From: Gnetum montanum
Lineage: Eukaryota; Streptophyta; Gnetopsida; Gnetales; Gnetaceae
Length of the DNA: 64,000 bases
NCBI GenBank assembly: GCA_015680685.1
Contig: MNCI01016127.1
Location: 214,269 to 278,268 of the forward strand
Direction: 5' to 3'
Shown here: positions 48,052 to 59,720 of the stretch, piece by piece
Numbering within the stretch: position 1 is the first letter of the stretch
Layout: every line of letters starts with the position of its first letter
The notes under the pieces: model-generated
What the model was told of the DNA's origin: nothing
Database searches by the model: none
Seen by the model: only the letters and a program-made list of their open reading frames with translations
Program-made: the position numbers and the translations under genes

Positions 48052-49569
48052 TGCTATATGTTACAATAAAAAAATCAATCACTGGAAAATAGATGGATCC
48101 AACATAGTAGCCTCAACTTGGAATCCCTAGGGCCTTCAAAAAAATGGAATTTGAGGTATCCTAGATGGTCCAATAGATCACTCAGGGACTTACAAAATGA
48201 AAAATAAAGAGTTGAGAAAATATAATGTAGAAAATTACAAATTTGTGAAATGGAAAGAAAATGTAGATTACACACAAAAATGAAACTTTAAAACTTTATT
48301 AAAACAATAAAGAATGAGTTTCAAAAATGTGTAAAATAAATGCCACTGAGAGAGCAAAGGAGGGTTCACTAAGGCAAGAGTTCAAAGCTTGTTGAAGCTA
48401 ATATGATCTACTCCATGATCCAACTACCAAGCCACTCTAGATGCTTTCGAATCCCCTCTATTGCAAACTATAGATCTATAGTTTGGGTTAGTATTAGGGG
48501 TTAAGAAAAGTGGGAAATTTTCCTTCTAAATTGTACGACATTGGGGGTTGAGAGTCCCAAAAATCCAACATTGACATAAAAAATCAACAAGTCTCAAGGG
48601 AATTACAAAGGCTACAATGCTTCCATGTTGATGCTTAAGAGAATGCAAGCATGGGATTCCAAGGACTCTTGAATGCTTAAAAATGCCTAAGTGTGAAAAT
48701 GGCAAAAGTATCAAACTACCAAAAAGTCTAAAACTTGTAAATGGTGTCTATGGCTAGTTTTTATTGGTTTTAGGTTATGAATGATGCTACAAAATGGTTG
48801 TAATTTGGTTGCACAATCATTGCATATTAGCTATGAAATTGCTACAAATTTCTACCTCACACAAGCAAGATTGGTGCCCAAATTTGAGGGGTTACCATAT
48901 ATAGTAAGTGCTAAACCCTCATGGCCATTTCATTTACTATAAAAGGTAATGGAGGCACACCTTCTATGCTAGAGATGAATCTTCCATGTTGAGCCTTCTG
49001 CCATGCTTGCTGAAGTTGCTGATTAATGTTGGAGCAGATGGAGTGATGCAATTTAACTTTTGTATCTTCCACATTGGGGGGCATGTAGTTTCTATGCTAG
49101 GGGTGGAGCCTCTACACTGGGAGAAACCTCCATGTTGAGGAGAAAAGGATTTCACACTATGCATGTAGCCTCCATACTTGGGGCAGTGGGAGGAAGTTTT
49201 CCATGCTAAGGGGGAAACCCCCATTTCTCCATACTAGGGGTCAGTGAGATTTACCCCTTGTAGATTTTTCTAGCATAGAAAAGTATATACCCTTCCATAA
49301 AACACATCAAATCATCATTTTTAGCTTTCCAAAAGGCATTTTTGACCTTCCCAAGCCCAGATATAGATACTAGGTAACTTCATTTCACTTGGGAAATGAG
49401 GCTTTAATCACTTATGAGGCATTTTTAGCCCAAAAATTATGGAATATGTGAGATTTCCTTTCATGAATTACAATCTTCACATTTACAATGAATTTTTACC
49501 TCAAGTTTCATGGGGTGAAACTTGCATGATGAAAATTAACCATACCATGCAAATTTTTATGGTGTTTGA
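48052..49569 (-). mobile_element. 3' LTR of E2 (Tat E family, minus orientation)
   Basis: 1518 bp, TGCTATATG to GGTGTTTGA (one change from TTTCA). The minus-strand purine tract CAACAAAGGGCTAT is at 49583-49570. A minus-strand TATA-like CTATATATGG is at 48897-48906. Confidence 0.75.
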
Positions 49570-50513
49570 ATAGCCCTTTGTTGCTGTCTAGAGGATTGAC
49601 CTAAGATGCACTGATAAAGAGTACAAAACACCATTGTAGGTTCACCATCAATGTTCCCTCTCTGCACTTGATCCAGTCTTATCAAACCATGTCAAAGAGT
49701 GTTTGTGATGATGGGATAAGGCTATGATTCATATTACTCTAATGGTCATGAGGGTGATGGTCATGAAGGCTAACAACTTTACTAGCCATCTGGCCTTTTG
49801 GCAATTTACTTTTAGTTGGGTTTCATTACCAGGGTCATTTTTAATATGGTTTTTCCATTGAATGAGTTGCATTACACTCAATGGACTTAGTTTTTCCACC
49901 AAACAAGATGTGTTATGTTTGGTGCACTTTATGCTTTTCCACTGAATGAAGTGTGTTACATTCAAATGGACTTGAGAGTGAAGCATGATAGAGATATCAT
50001 ATGTCCATAGTGCATGAGTGTTAAATATAGGTTAACATTATATTTTATGATTATGTTACTAGGTTGGGCTTAAGGAGTGGTGCTAGATGAAGGGAAATGG
50101 TACAAGAACTCTTGGCATAGTAGGACAAACCCACCAAATCTTACACATTGAGGTTGCATGGAAACTTGCTATCGTAATGAGTTGCATCCTTGTAATGGTT
50201 TTGAGCTTCATCCTACAAACACAACTCCAAGAAGGCAAGAAAACCAAGTAAACAAAACATGTTATAATGCTACAATATAGAAAATCCATATGAAAAGATA
50301 AAACCAAGCTACCCAAGTTACTAATGTTGTTAGTTTAAGGTTGTGGTGAGCCATGGTACCAATTTAAGGTCCTTTCAATCTATGTTGCTAATTTAAAGTT
50401 GTAGTAGATCATGGTGCCAGTTTTAAGGTCTCAATAGCAAGTATCACTATTTTTAGGCCCCAATAGGCTATTGAAAGTAGGCTTTCTTGTTGATGCTTTT
50501 TGGCTACATGTAG
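49570..50513 (-). other. 3' untranslated region of E2
   Basis: Holds three units of about 45 bp (49845-49975) with GAATGAGTTGCATTACACTC or close variants, and the CCTTAAACTGG repeats at 50335-50470. Non-coding. Confidence 0.65.
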
Positions 50514-53500
50514 TATGGCTTTAAATAGGAATGATTGACTAGATTGGCCTACACATTGACATCCATGTCAACTATCCTGACTACACCATTCTCATAGACT
50601 TTGGTGATAAGGAAGAACCCTTCCTAGTTGGCTAAGAATTTGTCTGCATGCCTGTAGATAACTTTGAGAACAAGGTTACCTTCCTTGATCTTATGCTTGG
50701 TCAAATTATGATGATGTTTTCACTTCTACCTCTCTTAATAGTTTTCAATGTAATTAAGCACTTGCATATGTTTCTCCTCCACTAAGTTTAGGACTGTTGT
50801 TTACACCTCCTTGTTCTACTCATCATTGATGAAGTTGGTCAAGGTGACTTAGAGTGAAGGCTCCTACAATTTAAGAGGTAAACAACTTCAGAACCATAAA
50901 CCAATCTATGAGGGGTCACAATTATTTCCTTGCAATAGGTTGTTCTATTTGCCAATAGTGCATAGATAAGTTGCTCATGCCATTTTCACTTACTGTTGTT
51001 GAGCATCTTCTTGAGCAAGTTGATGATGGCCTTATTGCTTGCTTTTTCTTGTCCATCAACTTAAGGGAAATAAGGTGACAATAAAGAATGCTTAATGCCT
51101 AGGTCATGATTGAAATCTTTTATTTTCTAGCTACTAAATTATGGTCCATTATCTATAACTATGATCATCGATATACCAAAATGAGCTACAATGTTATCTA
51201 GAATGAATTTGTAGACTTGCTCTAATGTAGTATTCCTTAGAATAATTGTATCAACCCACTTTCTAAAGTATTTAGTTCCAATGATGATGAAGCTATGCCC
51301 CACTAAAGACATGGGCATTATAGGTCTAATGATATTTAACCTCCATCATTGAAATGGGTTAATTGAGTGGTATGCAACTTTGTTGGTGGTACATGTATGA
51401 GGTTACTATACCATTGGCATGTGTCGCAACACTTAACCTTCTACAAGCATTCATTTTCCATACAAGGCCAATAGTAGCCTAACTATCTAATCTTAGCAGC
51501 CATAGCTCTAGGTCCTATATGTCCTCCACAAACACCTTCATGAACCTCCTCTAGGACTATTCTGGCTTCAATTTTACCTAAGCACTTTAGGATTACACCA
51601 TTATAAGATCATCAACATAATGAGCTATTATCCTATGATGACATAGTACTTCAATCACTTACATACAACATCCTTCTAAGTAGTAGTCAAGTCTTGTGAG
51701 GATTTTTCATGCATAAGGTAAAATTTGATATCATTATACCACTTCCTAATAGAAGTAGTGTAAATGATGACCACAAAGGTATCCTCAGTCTTCTGTGTGA
51801 TGGAAGTAGCATAGTTCATGGTTAAGGTGGGTAACTTACTAAACAAATTTCACATCACACTAAGGGCTAACATTGCAATTACATTGGATATGACATTCTT
51901 GTTTCACAATATGTGTTGGATATTAGCATATATGAATTGTTATAATAATTTCTTCCCTAGCTCATAGCATGGTTATAAGTTTTTGGTTTTACATGCATAG
52001 AAATTGGTCACTTGGTTGACCACAACTTGTAAATTTGCATTTGATCGTTAAGCATCTGATTCCTAGGTTATGAGCTACCTTCATTTCTCTAATCAAACCC
52101 TCATACTCTGCTATGTTGTTGATGCATGGAAACTCAAAATGATAGGTGAAGGATTATATTTCACCATACGAGAATGTTATGATGTTAGCATCACTAGCCC
52201 CATAGGTAATTGAAGCCCTGTCATAATGCATGACCACCTCATAATCCTTGGGAACTTGGGTGATAGTGTTAATGTGCTCATTAGGGAACTCAAGATCTAT
52301 AGTTTCTTGGCCATCAATAGGTGAAATTTTAAGTTATATGACTATAGTTTGACCTTTCGTTGAGGATTGAGAGATGTAATAAAGGTCAAACTCCATGGTT
52401 ATGGCTTTCCATTAAGCTATATGGCTACTTTTGTAAATGTTGGTCATTATGGCTCTAAGCACATTATCTTTGCAAATGACATTGACTTGGCTTTTGAAGA
52501 AGTAGTGTCTCCCATTTTTTAATGAGAATACTAGTGCTAGACAATACTTCTTCACTTCAATGTATAGGGTCTTGTGGGAAACTAATGCATGGCTAAGGTA
52601 GTATACTAGCATCTCTACTCCATCATCACATTTTTGATAGAGTAGAGAAGCATTGGATGTGTCAGAGATGGCAAGGTAGATGTAAAACTATTTACCCTCT
52701 TGTAGAGGATAGAATGTTGGTAGTTGTGCCAACTCTTTCTGAAGGTTTTCAAAGCCCTCTTGGCATTGAGGCATCTACTCATAGTGANTGAGAAAACCTA
52801 ACATGTAATCACTGAAGATATAGGTTATGGCTCATTGATAGGTTGATCCTAGATTCTTAAGGCCAAAGGGTATCATGGTATAGCAAAAGGTACCCCAAGA
52901 GGTCATGAAGGTTATGTTAAGTTAGTGCTCTAAGTTTTTCTTAATTTGATTGTATCCCAAGAATCCATCTATAAAGGACAACAAGGCATGTCCAGTTGTA
53001 GTATCAATAAGTTGATCAATACTAGGTAGAGAGAAGTCATCCTTGATGGTTATTTTATTTAGGTCTCTAAAATCAATGAAAATACAAATACTTCCATTTT
53101 TCTTAGAAGCTATCACTTTTTTGGACACTCACTCTGCATAGTCAACAATCCTAATGAAACTAGCTTGGTATAGCCCTAAGATCTCATCACAAATTATCAA
53201 GGCCAAATTAGCTCTAATCTTGTACACTTTTTGCTTAATTGATCTAATGCTAGGATCTAGTATGATTTGTGCTAGATCAAACATGGGTCTAGGCCTAGCA
53301 TATCTTCATATGACCAAGTGAAGACTTTAATGTTATCCTGTAGGACCTTGGTGATGTCCTAAGTATATTGAGGTTTTAGTGAGGAACTTAGTTTTAGGGT
53401 TTTCTCCTCACCATTGTGTGTTGTACTAGAAACCTCAACTAGAGAGTCTTAAATTATGTTTCCCACCTCTAAGTCAAGGGTTTTGACTAGGTTTTTAGGC

Positions 53501-53640
53501 CATTCTAAAGGTTTCTCTACTAAGGCTATGTAATGAACATGACTTTCAAGCTTAAGATTCAGGCAATTGGGGTCAATATCCCATTCAACATTACCATGAG
53601 GCTTACTTAGGCTCAAAGGTAAATTGATCTACTCCTAGGT
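50514..53640 (-). pseudogene. pol of Tat element E2 (RT, RNase H, aRNH, integrase)
   Basis: Minus strand. The linker IILDPSIRSIKQKVYKIRAN leads to RT near 53130-52850: DFRDLNKITIKDDFSLPSID, LLSFIDGFLGYNQI, MIPFGLKN. After FSDY the sequence passes to MLGF and then, across an N at 52787, to HYE.MPQCQEGFENLQKELA, so the YVDD palm and the thumb are missing. RNase H is present at 52700-52410 (VYYLSHALVSHKTLYIEVKK, LALVFSLKNGRHYF). aRNH is near 52250-52050 (FEFPCINNIAEYEGLIREM). The integrase zinc region near 51560-51380 has VHEGVCGGHIGPRAMAAKI and CCDTCQWY. The C-terminus ends NHSYLKPYYM-stop at 50514. Stops occur throughout. Homologous to Z, and complementary to it in what was lost. Confidence 0.85.
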
Positions 53641-55146
53641 ACTCATACTTTGGTCCTACATGTAAACCATAAGCACATTATGTGGCACCTAGGTAAAAAT
53701 GAATCAATAATGCTAAAATACTATAAAACCATGTAAATATATGCTATTTTGATGCAAACAAGGCCATTCAAGGCAACTAATGGGGTAAAAATAAGAAAAC
53801 AAAGTGCAATAGATGCTAAATAAAGTTCAAACAAAGGTTAAGAAAAGGTAAGTATGAGGCAAAAGGCTACACATGGCCAAAAAAGATAGGATTTTTCCAG
53901 TTTAAGGCATAGTGGGCCATGATGCCAGTGTAAGGCCATAGTGGGCCATAGTAACATGGTGTCCAATGGTAGTTAGGGAAGGTCAAAACCCACTATTTCA
54001 TACTAATCAAAGGCTAAATAGAGGTAAATAAAGCTATACTAAGGTAAATGAAGAGAATACAAGGTTGCATAAATGTCACAAGAAGGTCAACAAGGTTGAC
54101 AATGCAACACTAGGCCAAAAACAAGTCAAAACATCATGTAATAAGAAAATGATTAGGAAAAACAAGCTACATATGATGAAATTTGGCTAATATACGTAAA
54201 CATGGGTTAGGTTGCACCAATTTCAGGCCTTAGTAAACCATGGTTTAGGGCTACAAGGCTATTAGATGAGTTTGGACATCAGTCAAGGATTTTGGGCATT
54301 AGTTAGGGTTGTTTAGACCTAGAAATAAGAGTTTTAAGGATTTCACGTTGGGCCTCCCTTATTTCTATGATGGCTAGCATGGAAGAATGGATCCTCAACA
54401 TGAAAATAGAGAAAGTAAGTTTTGGAGAATCAAAGGATCCAAAATTAACCATCCAAGGATGCAAGGCCAAATCTATCAAAATTGGTACTCCAGAGGCCAA
54501 TAGACACCAAAAGGTAGTTTTTGGATTTTAACCCCCTTTCTTCCACACTAGTTAGTATGGAAGAGAGGGCGCTCAGTGTGAAAAACCAAAATTTAAGAAC
54601 AAAAAAGGATCAAACATGGTCAAATAAATAGCTGGAACCTAGAATTGGAAGTTGTGCATCTTTTAGCTTCGTTTTGAGACCATTTGAGCTAGTTTTAATT
54701 GTGCCACCCCCCCCCCCCCCCCCNCTTTCTTCCATGCTACACATAGTATCCTCAACATGGAAAAATTGGGAAACACTTTTTTCTTGGTTTTAGGATAGTT
54801 TAAGAGCACATCAACCAGGTTTCTATGCTCTTAGGGCTATAGATCATGATTCAGTAAGTTTTTGGCCAATTTAGGGTATGTTTGGAGGTTACTCAAGGGC
54901 AACTTGGGGGAGTTACTCCAATGTGGTAGATTGGAGAGAATGAGTTTTGGAGGTTAAAATGAGGCCAAGTGAGCAAGATTTTATGACTATAAGGTCCTAG
55001 GCTTCTCCGATGTAAATATTTCACTTCCGAGAGTGTCATCTTATTACCAAAAGTGGAAAAGTAGCTTTTTCATCCTATTTCCACTCTACCTAGTGTGGAA
55101 CAAGCCTTCTACAATGTGGATGAGGTAAAAATCATGGATCTATGCC
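53641..55146. other. E2 spacer, part 1
   Basis: Non-coding, with minus-strand CCTTAAACTGG repeats at 53890-53950 and palindromes such as TTCCACACTAGTTAGTATGG (54541-54560). A poly-C run at 54707-54723 is followed by N at 54724. Confidence 0.55.
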
Positions 55147-55151
55147 AATTC
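55147..55151. repeat. target duplication of solo LTR, left (AATTC)
   Basis: Identical to 56715-56719. Confidence 0.9.
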
Positions 55152-55309
55152 TGAAACACCATGAAAATTGCGAGTCGGCCTCAGGCAAAGATTGGCAATT
55201 CAGGCGAGAGCACATGTAAGAATCTTAGAAGAGAGAACAAGGCAGAGCGAAACAAAAAGGTGCGTAGCATCAAGTCTTTGACTTCCTTGGCAGACTCCCA
55301 ATCTTACTA

Positions 55310-55780
55310 TGTTTTCTTTTTACGCTATATCACGCGACACAGCGTAATAACGCTTAGCGTGATTTTGTTTAACATAGTCTGACATCAGAAGGCCATTTAC
55401 TTCAGCATGAGGAGAGGCTTGAGCAGCGTAATATGTGATTTCTCGTATGTTTTGCTTAGTCTTTTGTTCAAGGCCAAGTTTACGCTATGAACGCACGGCA
55501 GCGTAATGAGCATCGAAGAAGCCAAAGATGAACCAACGACACACAGTAGGTCAACGCTTTCCCTTTTTTTACATATCGGCCGCCTTACGCCCTTTACGCA
55601 ACGCAGCGTGTGTTAGCGTAATGCATCACCAATCTAATCATCGTTTACACTTCACTACGCTCAGCGGCGTAAATGAGCATAAAGCAGCTTGAATCTATTG
55701 TCTTCATGCTTCATTACGCTCTTGTACGTGATGCAATGCGTACGAGCGTAATGCAATCCAAAGTCAGCTGAAACATGCTC
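55310..55780. repeat. TTACGC..GCGTAA palindrome array in solo LTR
   Basis: Five sharp units, e.g. TACGCTATATCACGCG..CAGCGTAATAACG (55321), TTACGCTATGAACGCACGGC (55489), TTACGCCCTTTACGCAACGC (55584), CACTACGCTCAGCGGCGTAA (55652) and ATTACGCTCTTGTACGTGAT (55713). These show the ancestral form of the decayed units in Z. Confidence 0.8.
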
Positions 55781-55929
55781 GATGCACATCTGTTATTCAC
55801 ATGCACAGTACACAAATGAGCGTATTGTGTGTAATCACAAAGCTTGACACAAAATGGTCAAGTCAACGGTACCCACAAAGTTTGGGACACACGTCATCAG
55901 GGTTACGCATTTTCCACAGGACGTCGTAG

Positions 55930-55942
55930 CCCATAAATACTC
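55930..55942 (+). promoter_or_regulatory. TATA-like element of solo LTR
   Basis: CCATAAATACTCC at the position of CTCTATAAATACC in Z. Confidence 0.5.
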
Positions 55943-56714
55943 CAGTTAACAATGATATAGAGGTCGGAAAATCAAAAGGGCAAGGGCATTTTCTGAGCAT
56001 CAGAGCACTTAGCATTTTCGAGCAGAGACAAACAGAAAAGTAGAGACAGAGCACATTTCACTTGAGCATTGGCAGCAAGAGCGATCGGTCCGTTGGTGAA
56101 GACGCAACTTTCTCCATTGGTGATCACTGACATTCCTGAGCAGAGACTACCTAAAGCAAAAGGAGTAGATCAAAGATCGCGAGATCATCTTTCATGGTTT
56201 GCAGGCTCCATCGATCAGAAACAGTTGATCGGTAGACATCAGAACTTGACCTTCCTTGCATCCCATCCTTGGCCTACGAGGTAGATCGGACTCCATTCTG
56301 TACTTCTGCTTGGACAGTTTTCTTGTTGTTCTGTGCTTGCTTCACATCAAGTAATCGAGGTCTCCCCATTGTAACGTGATATACAAAACATTTATTCTTC
56401 AAGTCAAAGTGTAGATCTTGAAACCATGCGTTTCTCTCATGTCTGCCACTTCTTATCATGTTAACGTTAGCATCGTTACATTCATCTACGTTGTTTTCCC
56501 CTCATTTTGCGACTCGTCGAATCAAATCGACCCATGAGTTATTTGCAATCCCCATCGTTTTACTGATTAGTAAGTCCCTGTCTGATCGACAAGACCATTC
56601 AGGGCGTCGTGGGTTCATTTTTCCAGCATAGCCCTCGCACGGATCCATGGTTAAAACTGTGAACACGGGGTTTTGTTTTGTATTTTCCAGCTACCGACAT
56701 TTTCTGTCGTTACA

Positions 56715-56719
56715 AATTC
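56715..56719. repeat. target duplication of solo LTR, right (AATTC)
   Basis: Identical to 55147-55151. Confidence 0.9.
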
Positions 56720-59700
56720 AAGTTGTAATTGACTACACCTGTTAGCTTCTAGGGGTTCTAAGGTCAAAAGCTAGTGTTTAAGGTCAAAATTTTGTAGTTT
56801 TGTGTATTCCTAAATGATTTTTTGGATTTTCCCTTTGTTTCCTTACCAGAGCTAGGGGGCTCAACATGGAAGACTAGGGGGAATAGATTTTGGCCATTTA
56901 GGATTAGTTTTCTAAGTTTTAAAGACTTCAATGGGTGCTGACATGGTTCTAGGATGCATGCAAGATCATTTGATGTCATTATGAGGGATCTATGAGCCTC
57001 AAATAACTTTCCTCTCAATATCCACATTGGCCAATATGGAAGTGAGGGTTCCCAACATGGAAGAATTACAAATCTCAAATCTTAACCAATTATGGCCTTA
57101 CTCAATCATGCATGTGTGTTTCTAGGGTCACTGCGGTTAAGGACTAGGGTTTAGAATTAGAACTAGTTAATTTGGAGGTTTTCTAGATGGTTGTTTAGCT
57201 TTCCCCTTTTCTTCCATACTAGGGATGGTATGCTCAAGGTGGAGTATTGGGGGGAAGTAACAGTGTTAGCCATTTAAAGTCACTTTTATAGGGTTTAAGG
57301 TCTTTAGAGGATGTAAAACTAATCTTAGGGTTCATGCAGGGTTGTAGGGTGTCAACTTAAGGTGTACAAAGGGTATTTTTTAGTCCTCCCAAAGTTTCCC
57401 TCTTGCTTCCATGCTAGCTAGCATGGAAGTGATGGCTCCTAGCATGAAGGAACTAGATGGACCCTATTTTTTCCCATTTTCTATCATTTCTGGCCATGCT
57501 TGTGGGTTTCTAAGGTTGCTAGTATTGATTACTGCTACCTAATGTCAAAACTTGGTCATTTCATGAGCTGTTAGATGGTTTTTGATGCTAGGGTTTTCAT
57601 GCTTAGCATGGAAGATCCCCTAGAAGCTAGTGGATGGGATCCCCCTCAACATGGAGAACCTTCTTTCAATGCTAGGGTTTTCATGCTTAGCATGGAAGAT
57701 TTGAAAATATTATTTTTGGCTATTTATTATCAATTTTGGCAAGTTTGAGGATTCTGGGATGCACAAATATGATCCTAGGACACACATAAGGATTTCTAAC
57801 ATCTATTTAGAGTATCTAAAGGCTATTTTTGAGTGCCCCCATAGTACCTTCCTACTTCCATGCTAGCTAGTATGAAAGAGGTGGTTCCAAACATGGAGGA
57901 ACTAGGAGGCTCTATATTTTACTAATTTTTACCAGTTTTAGTTATGTGTGTGTGTCCACAAGATCATTGGTGTTGACCATTACTATTAGGGGCTAAAATT
58001 TCATCATTTTGAGGGCTATAAAAGGGGTTTTAGTCTTTCCTCCCACTTTGCCCAACATCCCCTCCATCCATACTAGGGCTAGGATGCTCAACATGGATGG
58101 GATTCCCCTTAGCATGGAGAACCTAAGGGAGCCAAGTTTTAGTCATTTCAAGAGGCTTCTAGAAGTCTAGTGGATTCTAAAAGAATTGGGTTGCTTCTAG
58201 AAGTCAAAATGCATGTAAATTTCAATATTTTTGGCTTTTCCCCTTCCATCCACATTGGGATTAGGATGCTTAGCATGCATGAGGTTCCTCTTAGTGTGGA
58301 AGAACCTTATGGAGTTGATTTTTGTTGATTTTTTTTATAGTCTAGTGGCCTTTGGAGAGGTTGTTAAGGTTTTGGTGTTAGTATAGGTTAATTTAAGGTT
58401 GTTTTCTTACTTCTTGAATATCCTACTAATCTTCTTAGCTCCATCCACCTTGTTTCCATGCTAGGTAGTGTGGAGTAGGTCTCCCACAATGTGAAAGAAC
58501 TAAGAAAGTTAGATCTAGACCAATTTGATAGCCAATTGACCATGCATGTCATCCTTTAGGGCTTCCAGTCTCAATAGTCAATATTGAATGTTAAGATCTA
58601 GTAGTTTGGAGGCTTCTAAGTACCTCATGCAATCTTCCCCCTTCTTCTACACTAGGCATGATGACCCTAGCATGGATGAGAGGGGGATGGTAGTGTTATA
58701 CCATTTTTTACTACTTTTGAAGTCTTTGAATGTTCCAAAGGATTCCCATAGTGTCTAAGGATCACCAAGGTAGGTTATTTGGCTATTTTAGGTCATAACA
58801 TAGCCTTTATTACATACCCCTTAGTTTTCCACACTAGAAAACATGGAGGAGGAATTCACTAGCATGCAATAGGCTATGGGACAAGAATTGACTTGTTCTA
58901 ATGTCATTCTAAGCTAGTGGAGGCCATGATGGGATACTAGGCTTTGAAATATGGCTACAAGGTAGTCAATTTCGGAAATTGTTTTCTTTTCCCCACCCAT
59001 CCACTTAGCATGGATGAGGTTTCCCTTAGCATGAAACTACCAAATTTGAACGTTTTGACCACTCTCAGCTAGGTTTGATGAGGTTTTGTAGCTGCCAGGG
59101 GTGCTTGGAGGTGTTTTAGATCATGTGGACCTACTTCAGTGGTAAAACTTGGGCTAGATAGGTGTTGGAGGGCAAGAATGGGTGTTATCCCCCTTGTTCC
59201 ATGTTGGGTAGTGTTTCCCCAATGTGGAAACCCAATTTTTCTAGTTTTGGCAAGGCCTAAGCCCATTTTGAGAGCTTCCGGTTGGAAAAGGTATGTTTTA
59301 GTTACTAAAAATGGCTAAACAGTTATGTTCTAGTGGCTTTAGGTAGTGGGAGGCATGTGTCCATGCTGGGCATGGCACCCCCAACATGGATGCATGGGAG
59401 TTAGGGTTGAAATATTATTCCAAGTATCAAAAGTGGCCAAAACATAGCATTGATGTAGTTTTTATGTTAAAATTAAGGGTGTACAATGGGGCACACTCAC
59501 CTTAAAATTTTAAAATTTTAAATTCTTAACCTAACTCCCACCAATCTTAGNTGGGGTTTAGAAGGAATAATTTTAGGTTTATGTTTGATTTTTATGATTA
59601 TTCTAACAAATTTTGATCATAATTCACATTCTTATTAAGCAGCTTTTTGGGAGAGAGACAAAGTAGAGCACCAATCTTTAGTGTGGAAGCCTCCCATATC

Positions 59701-59720
59701 CCCTATAGCTAGCATTGAAC
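56720..59720. repeat. degenerate tandem array with CCATGCTAG palindromes
   Basis: Palindromic cores recur about every 165-260 bp (near 56999, 57209, 57406, 57598, 57857, 58066, 58247, 58457, 58649, 58829, 59000, 59197, 59362). Alternate cores are more alike, e.g. 57406 and 57857 with matching following text (GGAACTAG..), giving a higher-order unit of about 400-600 bp. A perfect 24-bp palindrome lies at 57406-57429, with half-site CTTCCATGCTAG. Before the solo LTR inserted, the array extended left to about 54540. Confidence 0.65.

Larger units (their letters stand above)
55152..56714 (+). mobile_element. solo Tat LTR, Z-related, CpG-rich
   Basis: 1563 bp from TGAAACACCATG to TGTCGTTACA with a perfect 5-bp duplication and no internal sequence. 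Its end block GCCCTCGCACGGATCCATGG matches GCCCTCACATGGATTC in Z, and a TATA-like CCATAAATACTCC (55931) matches the Z promoter. CpG sites are abundant, against C-to-T decayed versions in Z, so it is much younger. Confidence 0.9.

Noticed and set aside
55321-55780. Regularly spaced palindromes that could be mistaken for a CRISPR-like array
   Set aside because: Units differ in length and sequence, they lie in an LTR, and the genome is a plant.
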